Shown here: positions 11,761-22,028 of the stretch, in pieces
How positions within the stretch are numbered: position 1 is the first letter of the stretch
How the letters are laid out: each line of letters begins with the position of its first letter
DNA from: Molossus alvarezi
Taxonomy: Eukaryota > Chordata > Mammalia > Chiroptera > Molossidae
NCBI GenBank assembly: GCA_037176705.1
Contig: JBAWUJ010000095.1
Location: 215,594 to 279,593 of the forward strand
DNA: 64,000 nt
Direction: 5' to 3'
Program-made: the position numbers and the translations under genes
The notes under the pieces: generated by a model
Told to the model about the DNA's origin: nothing
The model's database searches: none
What the model saw: only the letters and a program-made list of their open reading frames with translations

Positions 11761-13719
11761 AGGTCCTTAGACATACTTTTCACTCTACTTTGTTTGTAGG
11801 AGAGTGTATACAACCATACCTATTCCAAATGAACTGTGTTAGAACTCTTCACTTCAGTGGCACAAAAGTCACTTCCATGAAGCCTAGAGCGTGAGGACCC
11901 TCAAAGCATATATTGTTTTGGTTAAGTGTTTAAGAAATGTCCTTTTGTAAAGGTGTAATCACACTTAAACTTCGCAGTGTAAGTTTTTTTCTCTTGTTCC
12001 AGACAAAGAGACACAAGACTTGCTGGTGCAGTCTTGGATATCCTGAATTATGGGCAAAACTCTGTGAGAGCCAGGGGCCACATTCACTCAGTGGCATGTT
12101 TTTCCCTGGGAAGTTAAGTACCTTTGCAGGGAAACTGTGAACAAACATGTTCTAGTCAAACAACTGTGGGAATGAATGAATATTTCCAATTGGGGTAAGT
12201 TAGTGCACAGATCTTGAGTAACATGAACACTTTAACGTTCATTCTCCTCGTTTTATTGGGAGATCCAGTCATATCATGGAAGAACAACTAGGACAGAGCC
12301 CACTTATGTGCAGAATCAAAAGTTATCCCTTTTTGTGTTCTGTGTTGTTCATGGTTTCAAAGATTGGATCGTATTGAAGCCCATTTTTGAAGGCGATACT
12401 TGGAAAAAGTTTGGTTTCTGCTGTAGCAGTTGGTTTTACATGATTCTTACTCAGAACAGTGAACCAACGTATGGCCAAGACTGAATCAATGGAAAGACTG
12501 ATAACTACTGGTGTCACACATGTGCATTCTTGACGCAGTGAAAGTGAACACATCTAAAGTGATGTAGTTGAAACATTGGTTGTCTCCATGCAAGGAGTAA
12601 ATCCATGAATTGGAAGACACTGACAACACCAAGGGTTTTTCACATTGAACATCTCTGTGAAGGAGAACAAGAGGAGTGTTCTAGAGAAAATGCACTTGTG
12701 CAGTGGACCTGGGTATCCATTTCAATGACTTACACACTAACTATGCCCGGTGTGCAGGGCATACTTTACATTGGAGTGTTAAACAGTGTTGTAAGTAAAT
12801 GCAGGTGTCTGCCTTCTTTCCTATGTGACCAGGAAAGTCAACCTGTACTAGTTGATGAGGCAGCCTTTCAACATACTACCTTTTAGCCCTGCATATGTGT
12901 TGTTTGCCTGGAAGTGTCTATGAGTCATCTTGATATCCAACAAAGGCTGGGCTGCAGAAATCAAACACATTGGTTAGGGCAATGTTCAGGTCATGCAAAT
13001 CTACACCCTATTCAGTTCTACACACATTCTTTAAAGTTGTTACCGAATGAATCAGTGTCATTCTTGGATCCAGCATACATTTCACGGTTTGTACCGATTT
13101 CCTCAAAAAACATAAGGAGTAGATACCTGTTTTCTCCTGAGAATTCAAAGTAAACGCTTTCCATCATTGTGAAATGCTGGAATTGTACCTTGTTCATGAA
13201 TGGAATCTCCTGAACCTATCTTTCTAATTCCCTGTGACGAATTCAGCCTATTTCTTGGTAACTGACAAGTACTCAATCCCTTATTCCAGCCATTAGAACC
13301 AAAAGGTGATCAATTTAAAAGAGGGAGTGTCAGTCTTTGAACAATGGACATGGATTCACTTGTTTCAAGACTATTTCCCCGAAGCACCTATGGGAATACC
13401 CTGGCATAGTCAAAAGTGTTCATGACTGGTGTTCTTTCTGTGCAGAACAATATAATAACGTTCAGTTCAAGAGCAGAATGGAGACCTTAATACGGTTGCA
13501 GTGTCCAATTGAGTGTTTAGTGGCTCTCTGTTCAAAGAACTGTGTTCCAATAGACAACCTTCTTCAAATAATGTCCAAATATTGAGAAAAAGATTCTAGG
13601 GCTATACCCGCTTCACACGAAATGGAACCACCACTGATGTACTGTTGTTCAGATTACGTGTTCTTAGTACAGTTGTGGAAAGTATTGATGTAAGGAAATG
13701 TGGCAACCTGACTTTTGAT
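11761..13719 (+). repeat. Satellite monomer 7 (1-bp deletion)
   Basis: Complete 1,959-bp monomer. It lacks one T in CCCTTTATTCC (CCCTTATTCC near 13277) and has TTCTTGGTAAC near 13253 and GGAGACC near 13480. All three are shared with monomer 12, so 7 and 12 are copies by the 15,959-bp duplication. The duplicated block starts at 12022 within this monomer. Confidence 0.97.
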
Positions 13720-15680
13720 AGGTCCTTAGACATACTTTTCACTCTACTTTGTTTGTAGGAGAGTGTATACAACCATACCTATTCCAAATGAACTGTGTTA
13801 GAACTCTTCACTTCAGTGGCACAAAAGTCACTTCCATGAAGCCTAGAGCGTGAGGACCCTCAAAGCATATATTGTTTTGGTTAAGTGTTTAAGAAATGTC
13901 CTTTTGTAAAGGTGTAATCACACTTAAACTTCGCAGTGTAAGTTTTTTTCTCTTGTTCCAGACAAAGAGACACAAGACTTGCTGGTGCAGTCTGGGATAT
14001 CCTGAATTATGGGCAAAACTCTGTGAGAGCCAGGGGCCACATTCACTCAGTGGCATGTTTTTCCCTGGGAAGTTAAGTACCTTTGCAGGGAAACTGTGAA
14101 CAAACATGTTCTAGTCAAACAACTGTGGGAATGAATGAATATTTCCAATTGGGGTAAGTTAGTGCACAGATCTTGAGTAACATGAACACTTTAACGTTCA
14201 TTCTCCTCGTTTTATTGGGAGATCCAGGCATATCATGGAAAGAACAACTAGGACAGAGCCCACTTATGTGCAGAATCAAAAGTTATCCCTTTTTGTGTTC
14301 TGTGTTGTTCATGGTTTCAAAGATTGGATCGTATTGAAGCCCATTTTTGAAGGCGATACTTGGAAAAAGTTTGGTTTCTGTTGTAGCAGTTGGTTTTACA
14401 TGATTCTTACTCAGAACAGTGAACCAACGTATGGCCAAGACTGAATCAATGGAAAGACTGATAACTACTGGTGTCACACATGTGCATTCTTGACGCAGTG
14501 AAAGTGAACACATCTAAAGTGATGTAGTTGAAACATTGGTTGTCTCCATGCAAGGAGTAAATCCATGAATTGGAAGACACTGACAACACCAAGGGTTTTT
14601 CACATTGAACATCTCTGTGAAGGAGAACAAGAGGAGTGTTCTAGAGAAAATGCACTTGTGCAGTGGACCTGGGTATCCATTTCAATGACTTACACACTAA
14701 CTATGCCCGGTGTGCAGGGCATACTTTACATTGGAGTGTTAAACAGTGTTGTAAGTAAATGCAGGTGTCTGCCTTCTTTCCTATGTGACCAGGAAAGTCA
14801 ACCTGTACTAGTTGATGAGGCAGCCTTTCAACATACTACCTTTTAGCCCTGCATATGTGTTGTTTGCCTGGAAGTGTCTATGAGTCATCTTGATATCCAA
14901 CAAAGGCTGGGCTGCAGAAATCAAACACATTGGTTAGGGCAATGTTCAGGTCATGCAAATCTACACCCTATTCAGTTCTACACACATTCTTTAAAGTTGT
15001 TACCGAATGAATCAGTGTCATTCTTGGATCCAGCATACATTTCACGGTTTGTACCGATTTCCTCAAAAAACATAAGGAGTAGATACCTGTTTTCTCCTGA
15101 GAATTCAAAGTAAACGCTTTCCATCATTGTGAAATGCTGGAATTGTACCTTGTTCATGAATGGAATCTCCTGAACCTATCTTTCTAATTCCCTGTGACGA
15201 ATTCAGCCTATTTCTTGATAACTGACAAGTACTCAATCCCTTTATTCCTGCCATTAGAACCAAAAGGTGATCATTTTAAAAGAGGGAGTGTCAGTCTTTG
15301 AACAATGGTCATGGATTCACTTGTTTCAAGACTATTTTCCCGAAGCACCTATGGGAATACACTGGCATAGTCAAAAGGGTTCATGACTGGTGTTCTTTCT
15401 GTGCAGAACAACATAATAACATTCAGTTCAAGAGCAGAATGGAAACCTTAATACGGTTGCAGTGTCCAATTGAGTGTTTAGTGGCTCTCTGTTCAAAGAA
15501 CTGTGTTCCAATAGACAACCTTCTTCAAATAATATCCAAATATTGAGAAAAAGATTCTAGGGCTATACCCGCTTCACACGAAATGGAACCACCACTGATG
15601 TACTGTTGTTCAGATTACGTGTTCTTAGTACAGTTGTGGAAAGTATTGATGTAACGAAATGTGGCAACCTGACTTTTGAT
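13720..15680 (+). repeat. Satellite monomer 8 (left neighbour of L1 copy 1)
   Basis: Complete 1,961-bp monomer. An extra A in GGAAAGAAC near 14240 opens a 69-codon plus frame at 14235-14444. The last 450 bp carry a cluster of variants found only beside the L1 insertions. These include ATTCCTGCC, AATGGTCATGG, ATACACTGG, AAAAGGGTTC, AACAACATAATAACATT, GGAAACC, AATATCC and GTAACGAAATG. Monomer 13 is its duplicate. Confidence 0.97.
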
Positions 15681-15851
15681 AGATCCTTAGACATACTTTT
15701 CACTCTACTTTCTTTGTAGGAGAGTGTATACAACCAAACCTATTCCAAATGAACTGTGTTAGAACTCTTCACTTCAGTGGCACAAAAGTCACTTCCATGA
15801 AGCCTAGGGCGTGCGGCTCCTCAAAGCATATATTGTTTTGGTTAAGTGTTT

Positions 15852-15868
15852 AAGAAATGTCCATTTGT
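15852..15868 (+). repeat. Target-site duplication, left copy, L1 copy 1
   Basis: AAGAAATGTCCATTTGT, 17 bp, repeats perfectly at 22012-22028. Uninterrupted monomers have one copy of the corresponding site, with TCCTTTTG in place of TCCATTTG. The length and position next to the poly(A) end are typical of target-primed reverse transcription. Confidence 0.95.
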
Positions 15869-15903
15869 GTTTTTGTTTTCGTTTTTTTTTATGAATTTTT
15901 ATT
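15869..15903 (-). terminator. L1 copy 1 poly(A) signal and poly(A) tail
   Basis: Read on the minus strand, AATAAA (15898-15903) is followed about 7 nt later by an A-rich tail with scattered C and G, which directly abuts the target-site duplication. This is the normal 3' end of an L1 insertion. Confidence 0.85.
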
Positions 15904-15945
15904 CATTTTTTTGTTACAGATATTTTACCTTTTTACCCATTGGCA

Positions 15946-15978
15946 CCGCCCACCCCACCTCCCCTCCACCCTGTCCCC
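15946..15978 (-). other. G-rich tract in L1 copy 1 3' UTR, quadruplex-capable
   Basis: On the L1 sense strand this holds at least five runs of three or four G with short spacers. A second G-rich tract lies at 16042-16064. Guanine-rich tracts that can fold into G-quadruplexes are a known feature of mammalian L1 3' UTRs. Folding was not tested. Confidence 0.6.
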
Positions 15979-16169
15979 TGCCTAGTTGTCCATGTCCATT
16001 GGTCATGCATAGATGCATATAAGTTCTGTGGTTTATCTCTTCCCACCCCCCACCCCCCATCCCCTCTTCTGAGGGATGTCAGTCTGTGCCTTACTTCCAT
16101 GTGTCTGGGTCTACTGTTTTCCTCAGACTGTTATGTTCATTATACTCCGTATATAAGTGAGATCATGTG

Positions 16170-19100
16170 TTATTTGTCTTTTTCTGCTTGTCTTCTTTCA
16201 CTTAGGATAATACTTTCCAGGTCCCTCCATGTCGTCTCAAAGGATAAGAGATCTCTCTTTCTTACCGCTGCATAGTACTCCATTGTATATATGTACCACA
16301 GCTTTTTTATCCATTCGTCTACTGGTGGACACTTGGGCTGTTTCCAGATCTTAGCTATTGTAAATAGTGCTGCTATGAACATGGGGATACATATATTCTT
16401 TCTGATTGGTGTTTCAGGCTTCTTAGGGTATATTCCCAGCAGTGGGATCACTGGGTCAAATGGAAGTTCAATTTCTAATTTTTTGAGGTAGCACCATATT
16501 GTTTTCCATAGCGGCTGCACCAGTCTGCATTCCCACCAGCAGTGTATTAGAGTCCCCTTTTCTCCACACCCTCGCCAACACTTGTTGTTTGATGATTTGT
16601 TGATGGCGGCCATTCTGACAGGTGTGAGGTGATACCTCATTGTTGTTTTAATTTGCATCTCTCTGATGATTAGTGATGTTGAGCATTTCTTCATATGTCT
16701 CTTGGCCATTTGTATGTCCTGTTTGGAGAGGTGTCTATTCAGCTCCTCTGCCCACTTTTTAATTGGGTTCTTTGTCTTCCTTTTGTGGAGTTGTATGAGC
16801 ACTCTCTATATATTGGAAATTAACCCCTTATCTGATACATCATTGGCAATGATGTTCTCCCATACAGTGGGTTGCCTTTCCATTTTGATGATTGTTTCTT
16901 TTGCTGTGCAGAAGCTTTTGAGTTTGATGTAGTCCCATGTGTTCCTTTTCTCCTTTATTTCTGTTGCCTTAGGTGATGTATCAGTGAAAATTCTGCTCCG
17001 TATGATGTCCGAAATTTTGTTGCCTACATTTTCTTCTAGAATTTTTATGGATTCACGGGTCACATTTAAGTCTTTTATCCATTTTGAGTTTATTTTTGTG
17101 TATGGTGTAAGTTGATGGTCTAGTTTCATTTTTTTGCATGTAGTTGTCCAATTTTCCCAACACCATTTATTAAAGAGGCTGTCTTTACTCCACTGTATGC
17201 TCTTGCCACCTTTGTCAAATATTAATTGAGCGTATTGCCTTGGGTCCATTTCTGGGTTTTCAGTTCTGTTCCACTGGTCTATATGCCTGTTCTTGTGCCA
17301 GTACCAGGCTGTTTTGGTTACAGTCGCTTTGTAGTATAACCTGATATCTGGTATTGTGATCCCACCTACTTTGTTCTTCTTTTTCAAGATTGCTGTGGCT
17401 ATTCGGGGTCTTTTTTGGTTCCATATGAACTTTTGAAGTATTTGTTCTAGTTCTATGAAATATGTCGTTGGTATTTTGATGGGGATTGCATTGAATCTAT
17501 AGATTGCTTTGGGTAGTATGGACATTTTAATGATGTTAATTCTTCCAATCCATGAACAGGGTATGTGCTTCCACTTTTTTATATCTTCTTCTATTTCTTT
17601 TTTCAATGACCTGTAGTTTTCTGCAAATAGGTCCTTTACTTCTTTGGTTAAGTTTATTCCGAGGTATCGTAATTTTTTTGGAGCGATGGTAAATGGGATT
17701 GTTTTTTCAGTTTCTCTTTCTGTGAGTTCATCATTGATGTACAAGAATGCCGTCGATTTCTTGACGTTAATTTTGTATCCTGCTACTTTGCCAAATTCAT
17801 TTATTAAGTCTAATAGATTTTTGATGGAGTCTTTAGGGTTTTCTATGTACAATATCATGTCATCTGCAAATAATGACAGTTTTACTTCCTCCTTTCCAAT
17901 TTGGATCCCTTTTATTTTTTCTTCATGTCTGATTGCTGTGGCTAAGACTTCCAGTACAATGTTAAATAAGAGTGGCGAAAGTGGACATCCCTGTCTTGTT
18001 CCTGTTCTTAATGGAAATGTTTTTAGTTTCTGTCCATTGAGTATGATGTTGGCTGTAGGTCTTTCATATATGGCCTTTATTATGTCGAGAAATGATCCCT
18101 CTATTCCTACATTGCTGAGCGTTTTTATCAGAAATGGATGCTGGATTTTGTCGAATGCTTTTTCAGCATCTATTGATATGATCATGTGGTTTTTATTCTT
18201 CATTTTGTTTATGTGGTGTATCACGTTTATTGATTTGCGAATATTATACCAGCCTTGCATCCCTGGAATGAATCCCACTTGGTCATGGTGAATAATTATT
18301 TTGATGTATTTCTGGATCCGATTTGCTAATATTTTGTTCAGGATTTTGGCGTCTATGTTCATCAGGGATATTGGCCTGTAGTTTTCTTTCTTCGTAGTGT
18401 CTTTTTCTGGTTTTGGAATTAGAATTATGCTGGCCTCATAGAACGTGTTTGGAAGTCTTCCTTCTTGAATTTTTTGAAATAGTTTGAGGAGAATGGGTGT
18501 TAGTTCTTTTTTGAATGTTCGGTAAAACTCCCCCGTGAAACCATCTGGGCCTGGGCTTTTGTTTGCTGGGAGAGTCTTGATTACCTCTTCAATTTCCTTA
18601 GTTGTTATTGGTCTGTTCAAGTTTTCTATCTCTTCCGGGAATAGTTTTGGGAGACTGTGTGTTTCTAGAAATTTGTCCATTTCGCTTAGATTGTCGAATT
18701 TGTTGCCATATAGTTGTTCATAGTAGTTGTTAACGATCTTTTGTATTTCCGTGGTGTTGGTTGTTACTTCTCCTCTTTCATTTCTGATTTTGTGTATTTG
18801 GGTTCTCTCTCTTTGTTTCTTGGTGAGTCTAGCTAAGGGTCCATCAATCTTGTTTATCTTTTCGAAAAACCAGCTCTTTGTTTCATCGATCCTTTGAATT
18901 GTTTTTTTGGTCTCTATGTCATTTATTTCTGCTCTGATCTTTACTATTTCCTTCCTTCTACTTGCTCTGGGGTTTTCTTTTTGTTTGCTTTCTAATTCTT
19001 TAAGTTGTGAGGTTAGACAGTCAATTAGAAATTTTTCTTGTTTTTTGAGGTAGGCCTGTAGTGCTATGAACTTCCCTCTCAGAACTGCTTTCGCTGCATC

Positions 19101-19961
19101 CCATAGATTTTGTGTTGTTGTGTGTTCATTTTCATTGGTTTCCAGGAAGTTTTTAATTTCTTCCTTGATCTCCTCGGTGACCCATTCATTGTTTAATAAC
19201 ATGCTATTTAGCCTCCATGTGTTGAAATGTCTTTGCATGTTCTTGTTGCAATTGATTTCTAGTTTCATGCCATTGTGATCTGAGAAGATGCTTGATATGA
19301 TTTCAATCTTCTTGAACTTGTAGAGATTTAGTTTGTGTCCTATCATGTGGTCTATCTTTGAGAATGTCCCATGTGCACTTGAGAAGAATGTGTATTCTGT
19401 AGTTTTGGGGTGTAATTCTCTATAGATATCTATTAAATCCATTTGGTCTAGTGCTTCATTTAGAGTCTCTGTTTCCTTGCTAATTTTTTGCCTAGAGGAT
19501 CTATCCAGTGCTGTCAACGGGGTGTTGAAGTCCCCTGCTATGATTGTATTGTTGTCGATTTCTCCTTGGAAGTCCTCCAGAAGATTTTTAATATATTTTG
19601 GTGGTCCTATATTGGGTTCATATATGTTTATCAAGGTTATATCTTCCTGTTGGATAGATCCTTTCAATATTATGTAGTGGCCGTCTTTGTCTCTAGTTAT
19701 GATCTTCATTTTGAAATCTATTTTATCAGATATGAGAAATGCTACCCCAGCTTTTTTTTGCTTTCCATTTGCTTGGAAAATTTTTTTCCATCCCTTTAAT
19801 TTCAACCTATGTGAGTCTTTTGTTGAGAGGTGGGTCTCTTCTAAAAAACATATAGATGAGTCATGCTTTCTTATCCAATCAGATACTCTGTGTCTCTTTA
19901 TGGGAGCATTCACTCCATTTACGTTTAAGGTGATTATTGATATGTACTTATTTATTGCCAT
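16170..19961 (-). pseudogene. L1 ORF2: L1 ORF2 (endonuclease-reverse transcriptase), copy 1, one in-frame TAG
   Basis: ORF2p nicks DNA and copies L1 RNA at the nick. ATG is at 19961-19959. The first 1,051 codons are open and end at TAG 16806-16808. The same frame then runs another 211 codons to TAA 16170-16172. Endonuclease residues are present: E42 (in EETH), Y114, D144 and N146 (GDFN), D204 and the SDH motif D228-H229. Reverse transcriptase has D598 (SIDAEKAFD) and FADD at 698-701. The cysteine motif CX3CX7HX4C (starting CWRGC) lies beyond the TAG, so a truncated product would lack it. This copy also ends early (EKDK-stop) compared with copy 3, which continues ten more residues. Total length is near the family norm of about 1,275 residues. 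Confidence 0.95.
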
Positions 19962-20062
19962 TTTTGTTTAGTGTGGTTCTATTTTTCTTCCCATTTCTAC
20001 TGCTAATTACAGCAGTCCTTTTAACATTTCTTGCAATGCTGGTTTGGTGCTAATGTATTCCC

Positions 20063-20890
20063 TTAGCCTTTTTTTTTGTCTGGGAAGCTCTTTATTTGAT
20101 CTTCTATTTTGAATGATAGCCTTGCTGGGTAGAGTAGTCTTGGATTCAGATTCTTGTTTTTCATGACTTTGATTACTTCATGCCATTCTCTTCTGGCCTG
20201 TAGTGTTTCTTGTGAGAAGTCAGCTGAGAGCCTTATGGGGTTCCCTTTGTAGGTAACCTGTTGCTTATCTCTTGCTGCTTTTAGGATTCTCTCTTTGTCT
20301 TTAATTTGTGGCATTTTAATTACTATGTGTCTTGGTGTGGGCCTGTTTAGGTTCTTCTTACTTGGAACTCTCTGTGCTTCTTGAACTTGAATGCCTTCTT
20401 CCTTCACCAAATTAGGGAAGTTTTCTCTCACTATTTTTTTGAATATATTCTCTATCCCTTGCTCCTTTTCTTCTTCTTCGGGGACTCCTATGATGCGAAT
20501 ATTATTACGTTTCCAGTTGTCCCATAGTTCTCTTAAGCTGTCTTCCTGTTTTTTAATAGTTTTTTCCTTTTGTTTTTCTGATTGGTTGATTTTTTCTACC
20601 CTGTCTTCTAATTCACTGATCTGGTCCTCAGCTTCCCCTACTCTGCTTTTTAAACCTTCCAATGTGTTTTTCATTTCGGATATGTCATTTTTTATCTCTT
20701 CTTGTTGGTTTTTAATTTCCAATTGGCTTGTTTACAGTGTCTCTATGTCCTTACTCATGCTGTTCAGCTTCCTCAAGATCATGGCTCTGAATTCTAGCTC
20801 TGTTAACATGCCTAATTGCTCCACATTGATCTCATCTTTGGTGGAGGTGTCTTGCTCTTTCATTTGGCTTCTGTTTCTGTGTTTCACCAT
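20063..20890 (-). pseudogene. L1 ORF1: L1 ORF1 (RNA-binding chaperone), copy 1, one in-frame TAA
   Basis: ORF1p coats L1 RNA as a trimer. ATG at 20890-20888 opens a 276-codon frame (stop included) interrupted by TAA at codon 53 (20732-20734). The downstream part resumes in the same frame with a heptad-rich coiled coil (SELEDRVEKINQSEKQKE). It continues with the RNA-recognition fold (NNIRIIGVPEEEEKEQGIEN) and the C-terminal domain (TPRHIVIKMPQ, ETLQARREWHEVIKVMKNKN). The frame ends early in a run of nine A (nine T on the plus strand). Copy 3 has eight and reads four codons further. At about 275 codons it is shorter than human ORF1p, mainly in the N-terminal and coiled-coil part. Confidence 0.93.
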
Positions 20891-21690
20891 TTTGGCTATC
20901 ACTGTGGGCTTTGGAGCCTGTCAAGTTCTCCCTGTGGGTGTTGGTGTTCGCTGTTTGTGGCTCCCTCTCCTGTGTTTAGATGAGCGAAGGAGGACCCACG
21001 TTGAACACCACTGTCAAGTCTTACTTTCCTGGTTAAAGTTGCCAGCCCAGGAAACGTACTGTTATCCTCTAGCTTTTTGCCTGGAGGCTAGCAGTCTAGG
21101 TTAATTGATGAGTTTTGGGTTGTCAGTTGATTGAAAAACTCCCTCTGGTGCTCAGCCAAGGGGCTTTCACGAGGGTGGGACAGATGCTGGTTGTTAGTGA
21201 GCCTCAATTAGCACTTCAATGGCCCACAGGCTGGGGTTGGATCTCCGAGGGAGGGGCTGCTGCCTCTCCTCAGAGCTCTGGGAAGGAGCAATGTGGCCAC
21301 CTTCCTGAGTGGCTGCACTCAGCCAAAGCTCTGAGCGCCCTCCAAACCCCGAGTGTCCCGACACAGTTCCAGTTCAGTCCGCCCTCCCTCCGCTGGAGCC
21401 CAAGGTGAGTGGCTGTGGCTGTTTCAGCCTCTGTCCCGGGTGCGCTGTTGGGCAGCCTGGGAGTGTAACCCGAGGGCGCCGCTCCCAGCTAAGGCTGCTG
21501 CCGAGCTGCCGACCGTGGGCTCCCAGCCCCTTCTCGCGCCTTCGCAAGCCTACCGGGATGGAATCAGTGTCCCTCGTTGTCTGGTCCTCGCAAGCTGCTT
21601 TTCTGTTGGTTTTTCCCGTCGATTTGTCTGTGTTATAGTTGTAATTCCAGTTTGGTTCTGGGAGACGGTCTGTGTAGCTCCGTTCACTCC

Positions 21691-21701
21691 GCCGCCATTT
21701 T
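21691..21701 (-). promoter_or_regulatory. YY1-like site in L1 copy 1 5' UTR
   Basis: AAAATGGCGGC on the L1 sense strand matches the YY1 consensus. YY1 near the 5' end positions transcription start in human L1. The same site is at 37650-37660 and 59488-59498 in the other copies. Confidence 0.65.
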
Positions 21702-21747
21702 TCGGTTCCTTTGTGATGTGCAAGGTGCTTTCTCCTGCTTACATTCC

Positions 21748-21761
21748 GTTACCGTGGCAAC
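21748..21761. promoter_or_regulatory. RFX X-box-like palindrome in L1 copy 1 5' UTR
   Basis: GTTACCGTGGCAAC is a near-perfect 14-bp imperfect palindrome of the RFX X-box type (GTTNCC..GGNAAC). It lies about 15-30 bp inside the inferred L1 5' end. It recurs at 37707-37720 and 59545-59558. RFX factors include testis-expressed members, but use here is inference. Confidence 0.55.
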
Positions 21762-21780
21762 ACACTCCTCAGTTGTAGTT

Positions 21781-21893
21781 TGTACCCAGCCCAGGTTGGG
21801 TTGTGCAGGTGGCAGCCACTCAATGTGTCCCTTTCATGTCGATGTTTCTCTCTTTCTCCCCCTTTTTCTCCCTTCCTCTCTATTCTATCTGAG
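21781..21893 (+). mobile_element. VES SINE fragment (3' part) inside L1 copy 1 5' extension
   Basis: The succession GTGCAGGTGGCAGCCACTCA, then ATGTGTCCCTTTCATGTCGA, then TGTTTCTCTCTTTCTCC and a T/C-rich tail is the 3' half of the bat VES SINE as I know it. The family is tRNA-derived and abundant in Yangochiroptera. The tRNA-like 5' half is missing. It lies antisense to the L1 and inside the target-site duplication, so it arrived with the L1. Recognition is from memory of the family; a repeat-library search would settle it. Confidence 0.7.
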
Positions 21894-21945
21894 TTACAAC
21901 TTCCTCCTTTGTAAAATGGAAATGATACCACCACTGAGATTGCTG
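21893..21945 (+). mobile_element. MIR-like fragment in L1 copy 1 5' extension
   Basis: AACTTCCTCCTTTGTAAAAT followed by GGAAATGATACCACC resembles the conserved core-side segment of mammalian MIR (GTTTCCTCATCTGTAAAATG and following). The match is short. It could instead be a diverged VES tail or unique sequence. Confidence 0.4.
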
Positions 21946-22011
21946 GTTCCCGCAAGACGCCCAGCTCCGTTCCGCACCTCGCGAACCCTACGCGCCACAA
22001 ATTCAAATATC
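21946..22011 (-). other. CpG-rich leader at the extreme 5' end of L1 copy 1
   Basis: About 66 bp with seven or eight CpGs, including CCTCGCGAAC and TACGCGCC, ends in a short AT-rich run at the target-site duplication. It has no recognisable repeat. The composition is that of a CpG-island promoter, unlike the satellite beside it. Read with the VES and MIR-like pieces, it looks like genomic sequence upstream of a source L1 that was transcribed with it. Confidence 0.5.
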
Positions 22012-22028
22012 AAGAAATGTCCATTTGT
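22012..22028 (+). repeat. Target-site duplication, right copy, L1 copy 1
   Basis: Perfect 17-bp repeat of 15852-15868, after which the monomer resumes (AAACGTGTAATC). Confidence 0.95.

Larger units (their letters stand above)
20891..21775 (-). promoter_or_regulatory. L1 copy 1 5' UTR with internal promoter
   Basis: A GC- and CpG-rich region upstream of ORF1, unlike the AT-rich ORFs and satellite around it. Mammalian L1 5' UTRs act as internal polymerase II promoters. A YY1-like site and an RFX-like palindrome lie in its first 90 bp. The exact native 5' end is uncertain; I place it where the VES-like sequence begins. Confidence 0.8.
15869..22011 (-). mobile_element. LINE-1 retrotransposon, copy 1 (essentially full length, inactive)
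   Basis: The 6,143-bp element is antisense to the array and bounded by a perfect 17-bp target-site duplication. In sense order from the right it has a 5' extension (22011-21776), 5' UTR (21775-20891), ORF1 (20890-20063), a spacer of about 100 bp, ORF2 (19961-16170), a G-rich 3' UTR and a poly(A) tail with an AATAAA signal. Both ORFs have one in-frame nonsense codon, so it cannot make full-length proteins. The plus-strand site at the insertion, TTTGT/AA, resembles the loose TTTT/AA nick preference of the L1 endonuclease. The same element recurs as copies 2 and 3. Confidence 0.97.

Noticed and set aside
17644..18291. Long plus-strand ORFs inside the L1 bodies (215, 237 and 141 codons)
   Set aside because: They are antisense shadows of ORF2, ORF1 and the 5' UTR, and translate to low-information hydrophobic or serine-rich text.
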